DNA from: JAAYBF01 sp963715445
GTDB taxonomy: Bacteria > Actinomycetota > Thermoleophilia > Solirubrobacterales > Thermoleophilaceae
Direction of reading: 5' to 3'
NCBI GenBank assembly: GCA_963715445.1
Contig: OY970240.1
Coordinates: 682,001-746,000, forward strand
DNA: 64,000 nt
The notes under the pieces were generated by a model that was given only the letters and a program-made list of their open reading frames with translations, was not told the origin of the DNA and ran no database searches. Positions 33,139 to 41,475 of the stretch are shown piece by piece (position 1 is the stretch's first letter; every line of letters begins with the position of its first letter). Both the position numbers and the translations under genes were made by a program.

Positions 33139-33774
33139 TCAGGCGGCTGGAAGAGCGGCCGCGGCGACGCGCGCGAGGCGCGGGCCGAGAGTCTCCGGCG
33201 TCCAATTCTCGCCGTCGCTGAGCAGCGCCCTTGCGCCGGCCTCGGCAACGCTCACCACCACGTGGGCGAGCAGCTGGGCGGCCTGCTCGTCCACCTGGCT
33301 GTCGGGGCCGAGCCACTGCCTGGCGATCGACGCCGTGGCCGCAACCTGCTGCTCGCGGCCGGCCTGGATGCGCCGGGCGACGGAGGCGGTCATGCCGCCC
33401 TCGCCGAGGAAGATCACGCGGTAGGTCCGGGGCGATGCCTCCACTATGCGCAGGAAGCCCGTCAGCGCCTCAGCCAGCGCCTGCTCCGCCCCCTCGCGGC
33501 CCGTCTCGGCGGGCAGAGCGGTGCGGATCTCGGCCAGGACGCGGGCCTCCTCGCGCTGGAAGAGCGCCTTGAACAACTCCTCCTTGTTCGTGAAGCAGTC
33601 GTACACCACAGGCTTCGAGACACCGGCTGCGCGTGCGATCTGCTCCACGGTCGCGCCCTCGTAGCCGTGCTCGAGGAAGACGCCCATCGCCGCGTCCAGC
33701 ACCAGCGGCCGGCGGCGCTCGGGGCCCAGGTGGGCTGCGCGCGGGCGCTCGGTGGCGGGCTGGGAGGAGGTCAC
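33139..33774 (-). CDS. TetR-family repressor (of the acyl-CoA dehydrogenase gene)
   Basis: A 211-residue TetR regulator. The helix-turn-helix spans about residues 25-68 (LDAAMGVFLEHGYEGATVEQ, IARAAGVSKPVVYDCFTNKEEL); the rest is the helical ligand domain. It starts with GTG at 33774 and is divergent from the acyl-CoA dehydrogenase gene; the 88-bp interval holds two partly symmetric TTCCTACT-GGTAG elements. The natural ligand is likely an acyl-CoA or the dehydrogenase substrate, by context only. Confidence 0.88.
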   Translation of the reverse strand: MTSSQPATERPRAAHLGPERRRPLVLDAAMGVFLEHGYEGATVEQIARAAGVSKPVVYDCFTNKEELFKALFQREEARVLAEIRTALPAETGREGAEQALAEALTGFLRIVEASPRTYRVIFLGEGGMTASVARRIQAGREQQVAATASIARQWLGPDSQVDEQAAQLLAHVVVSVAEAGARALLSDGENWTPETLGPRLARVAAAALPAA

Positions 33775-33810
33775 TTCCTACTTATGGTAGCATTTTCCTA
33801 CTGGTAGTAG
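33775..33810. promoter_or_regulatory. TetR operator pair between repressor and acyl-CoA dehydrogenase
   Basis: TTCCTACTTATGGTAG is followed after two bases by TTTTCCTACTGGTAGTAG. Both units contain the inverted pair CTAC / GTAG. The block is AT-rich in a GC-rich genome and abuts the start codon of the TetR gene, so it should serve auto-repression and control of the divergent gene. Confidence 0.6.
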
Positions 33811-33862
33811 CTTTACTAGCTCCCACCTTCCTCGAGATCCCGAACAGGAGCACGCAACCGCG

Positions 33863-35143
33863 ATGAGCGCCACCGACCTCGCTGCCGAGGCCATCGGCAA
33901 CGGCAGCACCCCCGCCGAGACTTCGGAGACCCCGTTCTCGCTCGAGCTGAGCCAGGACCACAAGGACATCCGCGACTGGGTCCACGGGTTCGCCGAGAAC
34001 GTAGTCCGCCCCGCCGCCGCCGAGTGGGACGAGCGCGAGGAGACCCCCTGGCCCGTGATCCAGGAGGCCGCGAAGATCGGCCTCTATGGCTTCGAGTCGC
34101 TCGCGCAGTTCTTCATGGACCCGACCGGCCTCCAGATGCCGATCGTCAACGAGGAGCTGTTCTGGGGCGACGCCGGCATCGGCATGTCGATCATGGGCAC
34201 CTCGCTCGCGGTCGCGGCGATCTTCGGCCAGGGCACCGGCGAGCAGGTCGGCGAGTGGATCCCGCAGTGCTTCGGCACCGCCGAGGAGCCCGCAGTAGCC
34301 GCCTTCTGCGCGTCCGAGCCGGACGCCGGCTCCGACGTCTCGAAGATCCGCACCACGGCCAAGTACGACGAGGCCAAGGACGAGTGGATCATCAACGGCC
34401 AGAAGGCCTGGGCCACCAACGGCGGCATCTCGAACGTCCACGTGGTGATCGCCACGGTCGACCGCGAGCTCGGCTCGCGCGGCCACGCGGCCTTCATCAT
34501 CCCCCCGGGCACCAAGGGCTGCGAGCAGGGCTCGAAGGTCAAGAAGCACGGCCTACGCGCCTCGCACACCGCCGACGTCCACCTCGACGACGTGCGCGTC
34601 CCGGGCTCCTGCCTGCTCGGCGGCAAGGAGAAGCTCGACGAGCGCCTCGCCCGCGTGCGTGAGGGGAAGCAGTCCCGCTCGCAGGCCGCGATGCAGACCT
34701 TCGAGGCCAGCCGCCCGACCGTCGGCGCACAGGCGGTGGGCATCGCCCGCGCCGCCTACGAGTTCGCGCTCGACTACGCCAAGGAACGCGAGCAGTTCGG
34801 CAGGAAGATCATCGAGAACCAGGCGATCGCCTTCACCCTCGCCGACATGAAGATGGAGATCGACGCGGCGCGCCTGCTCGTGTGGCGCGCCTCCTGGATG
34901 GGCAAGCAGTCGGGCATGGTGTTCGAGAACGCCGAGGGCTCGATGTCCAAGCTGAAGGCCGGCGAGGTCGCCGTCTGGTCCACCGAGCGAGCGATCCAGA
35001 TCCTCGGCGGCAACGGCTACACACGCGAGTTCCCGGTGGAGCGGATGCACCGCGACGCCAAGATCTACACGATCTTCGAGGGCACCTCGGAGATCCAGCG
35101 CCTCGTGATCTCCCGTGCCATCTCCGGCATGAAGATCGCCTAG
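33863..35143 (+). CDS. Acyl-CoA dehydrogenase
   Basis: A 426-residue FAD-dependent acyl-CoA dehydrogenase. AAFCASEPDAGSDVSKIRT and WIINGQKAWATNGG are the FAD-binding signatures; IQILGGNGYTREFPVERMHRD and IFEGTSEIQRLVISR carry the end of the fold and, in YTIFEGT, the catalytic glutamate. It desaturates acyl-CoA at C2-C3 in beta-oxidation or a branched-chain route. The gene is divergent from its probable TetR repressor and is followed by a strong hairpin terminator. Confidence 0.93.
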   Translation: MSATDLAAEAIGNGSTPAETSETPFSLELSQDHKDIRDWVHGFAENVVRPAAAEWDEREETPWPVIQEAAKIGLYGFESLAQFFMDPTGLQMPIVNEELFWGDAGIGMSIMGTSLAVAAIFGQGTGEQVGEWIPQCFGTAEEPAVAAFCASEPDAGSDVSKIRTTAKYDEAKDEWIINGQKAWATNGGISNVHVVIATVDRELGSRGHAAFIIPPGTKGCEQGSKVKKHGLRASHTADVHLDDVRVPGSCLLGGKEKLDERLARVREGKQSRSQAAMQTFEASRPTVGAQAVGIARAAYEFALDYAKEREQFGRKIIENQAIAFTLADMKMEIDAARLLVWRASWMGKQSGMVFENAEGSMSKLKAGEVAVWSTERAIQILGGNGYTREFPVERMHRDAKIYTIFEGTSEIQRLVISRAISGMKIA

Positions 35144-35171
35144 CTTCGAACAGCACAGACGCATCCAGCAC

Positions 35172-35200
35172 CCGAGGGCCGGCCACAAGCCGGCCCTCGG
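35172..35200 (+). terminator. Hairpin terminator after acyl-CoA dehydrogenase
   Basis: A 12-bp perfect stem, CCGAGGGCCGGC, with loop CACAA, followed by TCGTTTCG. It lies 28 bases after the stop codon. Confidence 0.78.
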
Positions 35201-35237
35201 TCGTTTCGCGGTCGGACGCAGCTGGGATCATGGGCGC

Positions 35238-36362
35238 GTGGCCACCGAGGACGACGCGCAGGCGGCACGCCGCCAGCTGCTGAAGCGGCTGCGCGAGGCA
35301 GGCGTGTCACAGGAGGAGCTGGCCGCCGCCGACCGCGAGGGCCGGCTCGCCACCTTCGCCGTGGAGTTCGCGCTCGGGGGCGAGCGCAAGTACACGGTGA
35401 CCCAGGCGGCGCGCGAGTCGGGCCTCAGCACCGCGTTCCTGCGCAAGCTGATGCAGGCCAACGGCCGGCCCCTGGCCGCCCCGCGCGAGCGCGCCTACAC
35501 CGACGACGACATCGCCCTCGCCAAGCGGATCAAGGGCTTCCTCGACGTTGGCCTCCCGCGCGAGGGCGTGCTCGAGATCGCCCGCGTGACCGGCCACGGG
35601 ATGCTGCAGACGACCGAGGCGGTGCGCCGCATGGTCACCGGGGCGCTGATGGAGCCCGGCGACACGGACCTGACGCTGGCGCTGCGCTACGTCCTGGCCG
35701 CGGACGCGCTGGCGCCCGAGATGGCCGCCGTGCTCGACTCGCTGTTCCGCGCCCAGCTGCGCGACGGCATCCGCAGCGACCTCGTCACCGAGGCCGAGCG
35801 CGACGCCGGCCGGCTGGCGGGCACGCGCGACGTGGCGGTCGCCTTCGCCGACCTCGTTGGCTACACGAAGCTCGGCGAGCACCTGCCGACCGAGGAGCTC
35901 GGCGAGATCGCCACCCGCCTCTCGGAGCTCGCCACCACCGCGATCTGCCGGCCGACCCAGCTCGTGAAGACGATCGGCGACGCGGTGATGCTCGTGTCCT
36001 GGGAGGTCGACGCGATGCTCGAGACGATCCAGCGCCTAGTGGCCGCGGCGGAGGCCGAGGGCGAGAAGTTTCCCCAGCTGCGCGTGGGCGTCGCCTACGG
36101 CCCCGCCACCCCGCGCGGCGGCGACTGGTTCGGCGCGACCGTGAACCTCGCCAGCCGCATCACCGACACGGGCAAGCCCGGCCGCGTCTTCGTAACCGAG
36201 AGCGTGGTCGAACAGGCCGCCGGGACCTACGAGTGGAAGCGCTCGCGCCGCCGCAACCTCAAGGGCATCGACGGGCGCACGCGCCTCTTCTCACTGGTCC
36301 CGCCACAGAAGGAGAGCGAGCCGAAGAAGGCCGCCGCCGACGAGAAGAAGTCGGCGAGCTAG
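35238..36362 (+). CDS. Class III adenylate cyclase with N-terminal regulatory domain
   Basis: A 374-residue cytosolic cyclase. The N-terminal half (YTVTQAARESGLSTAFLRKL, YTDDDIALAKRIKGFLD) resembles the helical regulatory domain of the mycobacterial Rv1264/Rv2212 cyclases. The catalytic domain (about residues 190-350) has VAFADLVGYTKLGE and TIGDAVMLVS with the two metal aspartates, and NLASRITDTGKPGRV. It should make cAMP. The C-terminus is charged. GATCAT stands 6 bases before the GTG start. The stop overlaps the stop of the convergent TetR gene in CTAG. Confidence 0.88.
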   Translation: MATEDDAQAARRQLLKRLREAGVSQEELAAADREGRLATFAVEFALGGERKYTVTQAARESGLSTAFLRKLMQANGRPLAAPRERAYTDDDIALAKRIKGFLDVGLPREGVLEIARVTGHGMLQTTEAVRRMVTGALMEPGDTDLTLALRYVLAADALAPEMAAVLDSLFRAQLRDGIRSDLVTEAERDAGRLAGTRDVAVAFADLVGYTKLGEHLPTEELGEIATRLSELATTAICRPTQLVKTIGDAVMLVSWEVDAMLETIQRLVAAAEAEGEKFPQLRVGVAYGPATPRGGDWFGATVNLASRITDTGKPGRVFVTESVVEQAAGTYEWKRSRRRNLKGIDGRTRLFSLVPPQKESEPKKAAADEKKSAS

Positions 36363-36994
36363 GCGGCGAAGAGGAGGCTGCGGCCGCGCAGGAGGGCGCG
36401 GGTTGCGGCGGCGGCGCGCACCTCGGCCGCGGCGACGGCGGCTTCGTCTGGCTCACCGGCGCCTCCGTCGACCAGCAGCGCGGCGTGGCCGTGGGCGGTC
36501 CCGGCGATCGTCTGCACAAGCGTCGCGGTGTTCTCCTCGCTCCCGTCGGGCACGAGCCGAGCGGCGACCCGGGAGACCACGAGGAGCACCTTCCCCGCCG
36601 CCTCCGCCAGCTGCGGGTAGCGCGCCTTCTCGAGTCCGGCGCTGAAGAGGACCTCGAACATCGCCCGGCGCTCGGCGGCGAAGCGCACGTAGGCGGCGAC
36701 GCCCGCAGCGAGCTGCTCCTCCGGCTTCTTCTGGCTGGCCAGCGCCACCTCGAAGCGGCGCAGCAGCTCCTCGTAGCCGCGCACCGCGGTCGCGGCAAGC
36801 AGCTCGTCGCGGTCGGCGAAGTGACGATAGGGAGCGGAGGGGCTGACGCCGGTGCGGCGCGCCGCCTCGGCGACGGTGAAGCCGTGCGGGCCCTTCTCCT
36901 CGACGAGCTCGAGCGCCGCGTCAACCAGCGCCGAAGGCAGGTCGCCGTGGTGATAGGCGGCGCGGCTCTGGGTAGCTGTGCTCTTCCCGGGCAT
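36359..36994 (-). CDS. TetR-family repressor (of the SDR gene)
   Basis: A 211-residue TetR protein. The helix-turn-helix is LVDAALELVEEKGPHGFTVA plus EAARRTGVSPSAPYRHFADR (about residues 22-62); the C-terminal domain is of the WHG type (AAYVRFAAERRAMFEVLFS). The start at 36994 is 8 bases after TAGGGT. It is divergent from the short-chain dehydrogenase gene, with two 19-bp operators between them. Confidence 0.88.
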   Translation of the reverse strand: MPGKSTATQSRAAYHHGDLPSALVDAALELVEEKGPHGFTVAEAARRTGVSPSAPYRHFADRDELLAATAVRGYEELLRRFEVALASQKKPEEQLAAGVAAYVRFAAERRAMFEVLFSAGLEKARYPQLAEAAGKVLLVVSRVAARLVPDGSEENTATLVQTIAGTAHGHAALLVDGGAGEPDEAAVAAAEVRAAAATRALLRGRSLLFAA

Positions 36995-37020
36995 GAGGTC
37001 CGACCCTAGTCTCGGTGACA

Positions 37021-37061
37021 ATGTGAGAGATACTTACATAGGATGTGAGGCACTCTTACAT
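37021..37061. promoter_or_regulatory. Tandem TetR operators
   Basis: Two copies of ATGTGAG-N5-CTTACAT, at 37021-37039 and 37043-37061, with centres 22 bp apart, that is, two helical turns on one face. They lie between the divergent TetR and SDR genes and overlap the likely promoter of the SDR gene. Confidence 0.8.
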
Positions 37062-37094
37062 CCTAGAGCGAATCGAAGGCTGAACGGAGGCGCA

Positions 37095-38033
37095 GTGAGC
37101 ACGAAGTGGACTGCTGACCAGATTCCAGACCAGACGGGCCGCACCGCCCTCGTGACCGGAGCCAACAGCGGGCTCGGCCTCGTAGCCGCACGTGAGCTGG
37201 CGCGCGCCGGGGCGAACGTGGTGATGGCGTGCCGCAACGCGGAGAAGGCGGCGAAGGCCGCGGAGGATGTCCGAGCTGCTGCGCCGGGAGCCGACGTCAC
37301 GGTCGAGTCGCTCGACCTCTCGAGCCTCGATTCCGTGCGCACCTTCGCCCAGCGCTTCCGCGCGAGCGGCCGCCCGCTCGACCTGCTGATCAACAACGCG
37401 GGGCTGATGGCGCCGCCGCGCGGCGAGACGGCCGACGGCTTCGAGCTCCAGCTCGGCACCAACCACCTAGGCCACTTCGCCCTCACCGGCCTGCTGATCG
37501 GCGCGCTGGAGGGCCGCGACGACGCCCGCGTGGTGACGCTCAGCAGCAACGCGCACAAGTTCGGCAAGATCGACTTCGACGATCTCCAGCGCAACAAGCG
37601 CTACCGCCGCTGGAACGCCTACGGGCAGTCGAAGCTCGCCAACGTGATGTTCGCCCTCGAGCTCGACCGGCGCCTGCGCGCCGCCGGCTCGAACGTCAAG
37701 AGCATGGGCGCGCACCCGGGCTACTCCGCGACGAACCTCCAGTCCGCCGCCCCGCCCCTGCTCGACCGCGGGATCATGGCCGTGACGAACCTGCTGCTCG
37801 CCCAGAGCGCGGAGATGGGCACCCTCCCCACTCTCTATGCCGCGACCAAGCCGGGGCTCGAAGGCGGCTCGTACATCGGGCCGACCGGGTTCGCCGAGCA
37901 GCGCGGATATCCCGACGTGGTGAAGCCGACCAGAGCCGCGCGCGACGAGGATGTCGCGCGACAGCTCTGGGAGGTCTCCGAAGGACTGACCGGCGTCAGC
38001 TACGAGCTGAGAGCCGCCGGCACTGCCGCCTGA
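37095..38033 (+). CDS. Short-chain dehydrogenase (retinol-dehydrogenase/WW-oxidoreductase-like)
   Basis: A 312-residue SDR enzyme. The cofactor motif is TGANSGLG (about residue 21), the structural NNAG follows at about 98, and the active site has LSSNAHKF with its serine and YGQSKLAN with tyrosine and lysine. The acceptor basic residue MACRN suggests NADP(H). GGAGG stands 4 bases before the GTG at 37095. Its expression should be controlled by the divergent TetR protein through the tandem operators. Confidence 0.9.
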   Translation: MSTKWTADQIPDQTGRTALVTGANSGLGLVAARELARAGANVVMACRNAEKAAKAAEDVRAAAPGADVTVESLDLSSLDSVRTFAQRFRASGRPLDLLINNAGLMAPPRGETADGFELQLGTNHLGHFALTGLLIGALEGRDDARVVTLSSNAHKFGKIDFDDLQRNKRYRRWNAYGQSKLANVMFALELDRRLRAAGSNVKSMGAHPGYSATNLQSAAPPLLDRGIMAVTNLLLAQSAEMGTLPTLYAATKPGLEGGSYIGPTGFAEQRGYPDVVKPTRAARDEDVARQLWEVSEGLTGVSYELRAAGTAA

Positions 38034-38078
38034 CCGCGTTGGTGCTGGCGCAGGCCCCTGAAGCTGCTGATGCCGGCA

Positions 38079-38096
38079 CGGCGGCGTGAGCCGCCG
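38079..38096. terminator. Short bidirectional hairpin between SDR and helicase genes
   Basis: A CGGCGGC stem with GTGA loop lies midway between two convergent stops (38033 and 38115). No T-run follows on either strand, so its terminating strength is uncertain. Confidence 0.45.
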
Positions 38097-38114
38097 GCCG
38101 GCTGGGGCCGCTGC

Positions 38115-39521
38115 CTAGCGTCCGCGGCGCGGTGACGAGGAAGCGACGCTTCCGCGTCGAGTGCCGGAGCCGTTGCGAGCGCTAGCACTGCTCCCGTTGC
38201 CGCCACCGCTGGCGTTGCCGCTGTTGCCGTCGCGACTGGCGCTGCGGCCATCGCGACCGCCGTTGCCGTTCTTGCCGTTGCGAGCGCCGCCGGCGCGGGA
38301 GTTGCGGCCATTGCCGTTCCCCCCGCCACCGCCGCGATGCCCGTTCGAGCGGCTGCCGCCGTGGGCGGCTCCGCTGTGTCCGGACCCGTTGCGGGCGCTC
38401 ACGTGGGCGGGAGCGGCAAGCTCGAACTCGTCCATCAGGCCAAGGTCCTGGGCGATCCGGCGCATGTCGTGCGTCTGATCGGCCATCACGAAGCTCACTC
38501 CGGCGCCGGTGCGTCCCGCGCGGCCGGTGCGGCCAACGCGATGGACGTAGGCGTCGCGATCCTCGGGAGCGTCGAAGTTGATCACGTGGGTCACGTCCGG
38601 CACGTCGATGCCGCGGGCTGCGACATCGGTCGCCACCAGCGTGTCGACACGGCCCGACTCGAACTGGGCGAGTGCCTTCTGACGCTGCGACTGCGACTTG
38701 TTGCCGTGCATCGCAACCGCCGTCAGGTCATGCGAGCCGAGACGCTTGACGAGGCGATCCGCGCCCCGCTTGGTGCGGACGAACACGAGCGTGCGCCCGC
38801 GCTCTGCGTCGTTCAGCTCACGCACGAGCATCTTCAGCTTGTCGTCGTGCGCGAGGTGCACGAAGCGGTGCTGCACGTCGGCCTTGCGCTCCACCTTCGG
38901 CGTGTGCACGTGGCGCACGGCGTCCTGGGTGTAGCTCTTGGCTACCTGTCCGATCGCGCCCTCGAGCGTGGCGGAGAAGAAGAGCGTCTGGCGATCGCGC
39001 GGCGTCTGGGCGACGATCCGGTCGACGGCGGGCTTGAAGCCCATGTCGAGCATCCGGTCGGCCTCGTCGAGCACGAGCAGCTTGACGTGCTCGAGGCTCA
39101 GCTCACGGCGCTGGATCAGGTCCTCGAGGCGGCCGGGGGTGGCCACCACGATGTGGGCCTTGGCGGCCTTGCGGGCCTGGGCCTGGATGCCGACTCCGCC
39201 GTAGACGGGAGCCACGGACAGCGCACAGGCGTGCGCCACCTCGCGCAGCTCGTCCACGATCTGGCAGGCCAGCTCGCGGGTCGGGGCAAGGATGAGGCCG
39301 GCGGGACGGCGCGACTCGGCCGCGATGCGGTCGATCATCGGCACACCGAAGGCGAGCGTCTTGCCCGAGCCTGTCGGCGACTGGGCCAGGACGTCACGCC
39401 CTGCCAGTACGTCGGCTATTACGAGTTGCTGAACCGCGAAGGGCTCATGGAAACCGCGTGCGGCAAGTGCTGCCACAGCGGGCTTGGACACGCCGAGATC
39501 GGCGAAGGACTGCGAAGACAT
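38115..39521 (-). CDS. DEAD-box RNA helicase
   Basis: A 468-residue RNA helicase. Motifs in order: Q motif (FAVQQLVIADVL), SPTGSGKTLAFG (I), PTRELACQ (Ia), TPGRLEDL (Ib), VLDEADRML (II, DEAD), SATLE (III), VATDVAARGIDVPDV (V) and HRVGRTGRAGR (VI). The tail from about residue 365 is a Gly/Asn/Ser/Arg low-complexity region typical of cold-induced RNA helicases such as RhlE/DeaD. AAGGAG lies 12 bases before the ATG. The leader of about 170 bases upstream has no ORF. Confidence 0.93.
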   Translation of the reverse strand: MSSQSFADLGVSKPAVAALAARGFHEPFAVQQLVIADVLAGRDVLAQSPTGSGKTLAFGVPMIDRIAAESRRPAGLILAPTRELACQIVDELREVAHACALSVAPVYGGVGIQAQARKAAKAHIVVATPGRLEDLIQRRELSLEHVKLLVLDEADRMLDMGFKPAVDRIVAQTPRDRQTLFFSATLEGAIGQVAKSYTQDAVRHVHTPKVERKADVQHRFVHLAHDDKLKMLVRELNDAERGRTLVFVRTKRGADRLVKRLGSHDLTAVAMHGNKSQSQRQKALAQFESGRVDTLVATDVAARGIDVPDVTHVINFDAPEDRDAYVHRVGRTGRAGRTGAGVSFVMADQTHDMRRIAQDLGLMDEFELAAPAHVSARNGSGHSGAAHGGSRSNGHRGGGGGNGNGRNSRAGGARNGKNGNGGRDGRSASRDGNSGNASGGGNGSSASARNGSGTRRGSVASSSPRRGR

Positions 39522-39650
39522 ATTGTGCGAACTCCTTGTTGTGCAGCGGGGAGATCCAACGACCCCGGGCACGCAGAGAAGCGCAACTAAGGACGGGTCT
39601 CTCGGGGACCACAGCGGTCCACCGATGCCCGGACAGTAGCAGGCCCGGCA

Positions 39651-39676
39651 GAAACCGCCCGCTGAGCGGGGATTTC
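39651..39676 (-). terminator. Possible terminator after the GlsB-like gene
   Basis: A CCCGC-T(G/C)A-GCGGG core with partly paired GAAA/TTTC arms, 16 bases past the stop of the GlsB-like gene, followed on that strand by a short T-rich GGTTTCTG. The helicase leader lies just beyond. Confidence 0.4.
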
Positions 39677-39691
39677 GTTGCGCCGGTGCTG

Positions 39692-39964
39692 CTAGCCGTT
39701 CAGCTGGCGCTTGTCGCCGGCCCCGAGCTGCAGGCCCTCGGCGGCGGCGACGAACAGCACCGCCGCGCCGATCGCGCAGACGAAGCCGATGAAGTTGAGC
39801 TCCCAGATGCCGCCGGTGCCGAGCACACTGGCGATCGTGCCGCCGGCAATGGAGCCGAGAACTCCCGCGAGCACGGTCATCAGCATGCCTATGCGCTGAC
39901 GTCCGGGAAGGATGAGCCGAGCGATGATGCCGATGAAGATTCCGGCGACTATGAATCCGATCAT
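39692..39964 (-). CDS. GlsB/YeaQ/YmgE-family membrane protein
   Basis: A 90-residue protein with three hydrophobic helices (IGFIVAGIFIGIIARLILPG; MLMTVLAGVLGSIAGGTIAS; FIGFVCAIGAAVLFVAAAEG). The GRQ-IGMLMT-LGSIAGG pattern is the transglycosylase-associated/GlsB family, induced by envelope stress in other bacteria. The ATG is exactly 6 bases after TAGGGT (39971-39976). Confidence 0.9.
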   Translation of the reverse strand: MIGFIVAGIFIGIIARLILPGRQRIGMLMTVLAGVLGSIAGGTIASVLGTGGIWELNFIGFVCAIGAAVLFVAAAEGLQLGAGDKRQLNG

Positions 39965-40044
39965 GCCGTGACCCTACCCCTCGGCCGCGTTCCCAATCCT
40001 CCGGTCGGCAAGACGCCGCCGACGGGGTGCAGCAGCGGACGCCG

Positions 40045-41388
40045 CTAGAGCAGCTTCTCGATGGAGATCGGAAGCTCGGCGACCGGCGTGAGGTCGTCTT
40101 CGGACTCAACGTCCGGCTGCGCCTCGGCTGCCTGCAGCTTGCGCACCGAGAGGTCAACCTGGGCCGGGCTGTCCAGGGCGGCCCCGTCGGGGGCGACGCC
40201 GTGCTCGTCGAGCTTGCGCGCTGAGACAAGCACACGACGCTCCAACGTTCCGACCGTCTCGTTGTAAGCGTTGACCGAGGACTCGAGCCGCCGGCCAAGC
40301 GTCGTGAACTTCTCGCTGAGACCTGAGAGCCGCTGGTAGAGCTCGCGGCCGAGCTTCGAGACCTCCTCGGCCGACTCGGCCATCCGCTCCTGGCGCCAGC
40401 CGTAGGCGACTGCCTTGAGCAGGGCGATCAGCGTCGTGGGCGTGGCGATCAGCACCGACTCCTCCACCGAGCGCTCGATCAGGTCGGGCATCCGCTCAAG
40501 AGCGGCCGAGTAGAACACCTCGCCGGGCAGGAACATCACGACGAACTCGGGCGAGGAATCGAACTGCGCCGAGTAGGACTTGGCCGAGAGCTTCTGGATG
40601 TGCTCGCGCACGTGGCGGGCGAAGGTGTTGAGGTGGAGCTCGCGGGTCGCCTCGTCTTTGGCCTCGATCGCGTCGAGGTACGCGGTGAGCGGCGCCTTCG
40701 CGTCAACCACCACGTCCTTGCCGCCGGGCAGCTTGACCACCACGTCGGGGCGCAGCACGCCGTCCTCGCCGTTCACGGACTGCTGCTCGTAGAAGTCGCA
40801 GTGGGAGAGCATCCCCGCCATCTCGCAGACGCGCTTGAGCTGCACCTCTCCCCAGCGCCCGCGCACGTGCGGGGCGCGCAGGGCGGTGACGAGGTTGGCG
40901 GTCTCCGAGTGAAGCTTCTGCTGGGTCTGCGCTACCTCCACCAGCTGGCGGTTCAGCCCGCCGTAGGCCTGGGAGCGCTCCTTCTCCATCTCGCGCAGCA
41001 CCTTGTTGACCGCTTCGAGCTTCTCCTCGACCGGCTTCACCAGCTGCTGCACGCTCTGCTTCTGGGTCTCGAGCTCGGTCTTGCCGGCGGTCTGCTGCTC
41101 CTTCAGCCGCGTCTCGGCGAGTTCCAGGAAGCGCGTGTTGTTCTGCTCGAGCGCGGCCGTGGAGAGGGCTGAGAACTGGTTGGCCAGCTGGTCGCGAGCC
41201 TGAGTGACCGCTACGACCTTCTCCTCAGCGGCGCGGCGCTCCATCGCGATCCGCTCCTCGGCCGCGGCGCGCTCAGCGTCGATCTTCTCGATCGCAGTCC
41301 CGCGCTCGTGCTCGATGCGCCCGCGCATCACGAAGTAGACGGCCGCGGCGCCCAGCGCCAGACCGATCAAAAGCCATGCCTGTCCCAT
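40045..41388 (-). CDS. rmuC: RmuC-family DNA recombination protein
   Basis: A 447-residue protein: an N-terminal membrane helix (AWLLIGLALGAAAVYFVM), a long coiled coil (about residues 30-190, rich in Ala, Glu, Arg and Lys) and a C-terminal nuclease-like domain with RGRWGEVQLKRVCEMAGM, LPGGKDVVVDAKAPLTAYLD and FVVMFLPGEVFYSAAL. D and K in VVVDAKAPL fit a PD-(D/E)XK core. RmuC limits inversion and rearrangement of DNA. AGGAGGG stands 5 bases before ATG 41388, which is preferred over the GTG at 41412. Confidence 0.9.
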   Translation of the reverse strand: MGQAWLLIGLALGAAAVYFVMRGRIEHERGTAIEKIDAERAAAEERIAMERRAAEEKVVAVTQARDQLANQFSALSTAALEQNNTRFLELAETRLKEQQTAGKTELETQKQSVQQLVKPVEEKLEAVNKVLREMEKERSQAYGGLNRQLVEVAQTQQKLHSETANLVTALRAPHVRGRWGEVQLKRVCEMAGMLSHCDFYEQQSVNGEDGVLRPDVVVKLPGGKDVVVDAKAPLTAYLDAIEAKDEATRELHLNTFARHVREHIQKLSAKSYSAQFDSSPEFVVMFLPGEVFYSAALERMPDLIERSVEESVLIATPTTLIALLKAVAYGWRQERMAESAEEVSKLGRELYQRLSGLSEKFTTLGRRLESSVNAYNETVGTLERRVLVSARKLDEHGVAPDGAALDSPAQVDLSVRKLQAAEAQPDVESEDDLTPVAELPISIEKLL

Positions 41389-41475
41389 CAGAGATCCCTC
41401 CTGTTCACGCACCTAGAGTCGCGCGCCGGGGGGACGGAATGACAAGGCCCGTGCAGGCGCCTGCGAAAGCCCTGC

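Noticed and set aside
32852..33424. Plus-strand open frames around 33 kb
   Set aside because: They lie antisense to the small protein and TetR genes and have low-complexity Arg/Ser composition.
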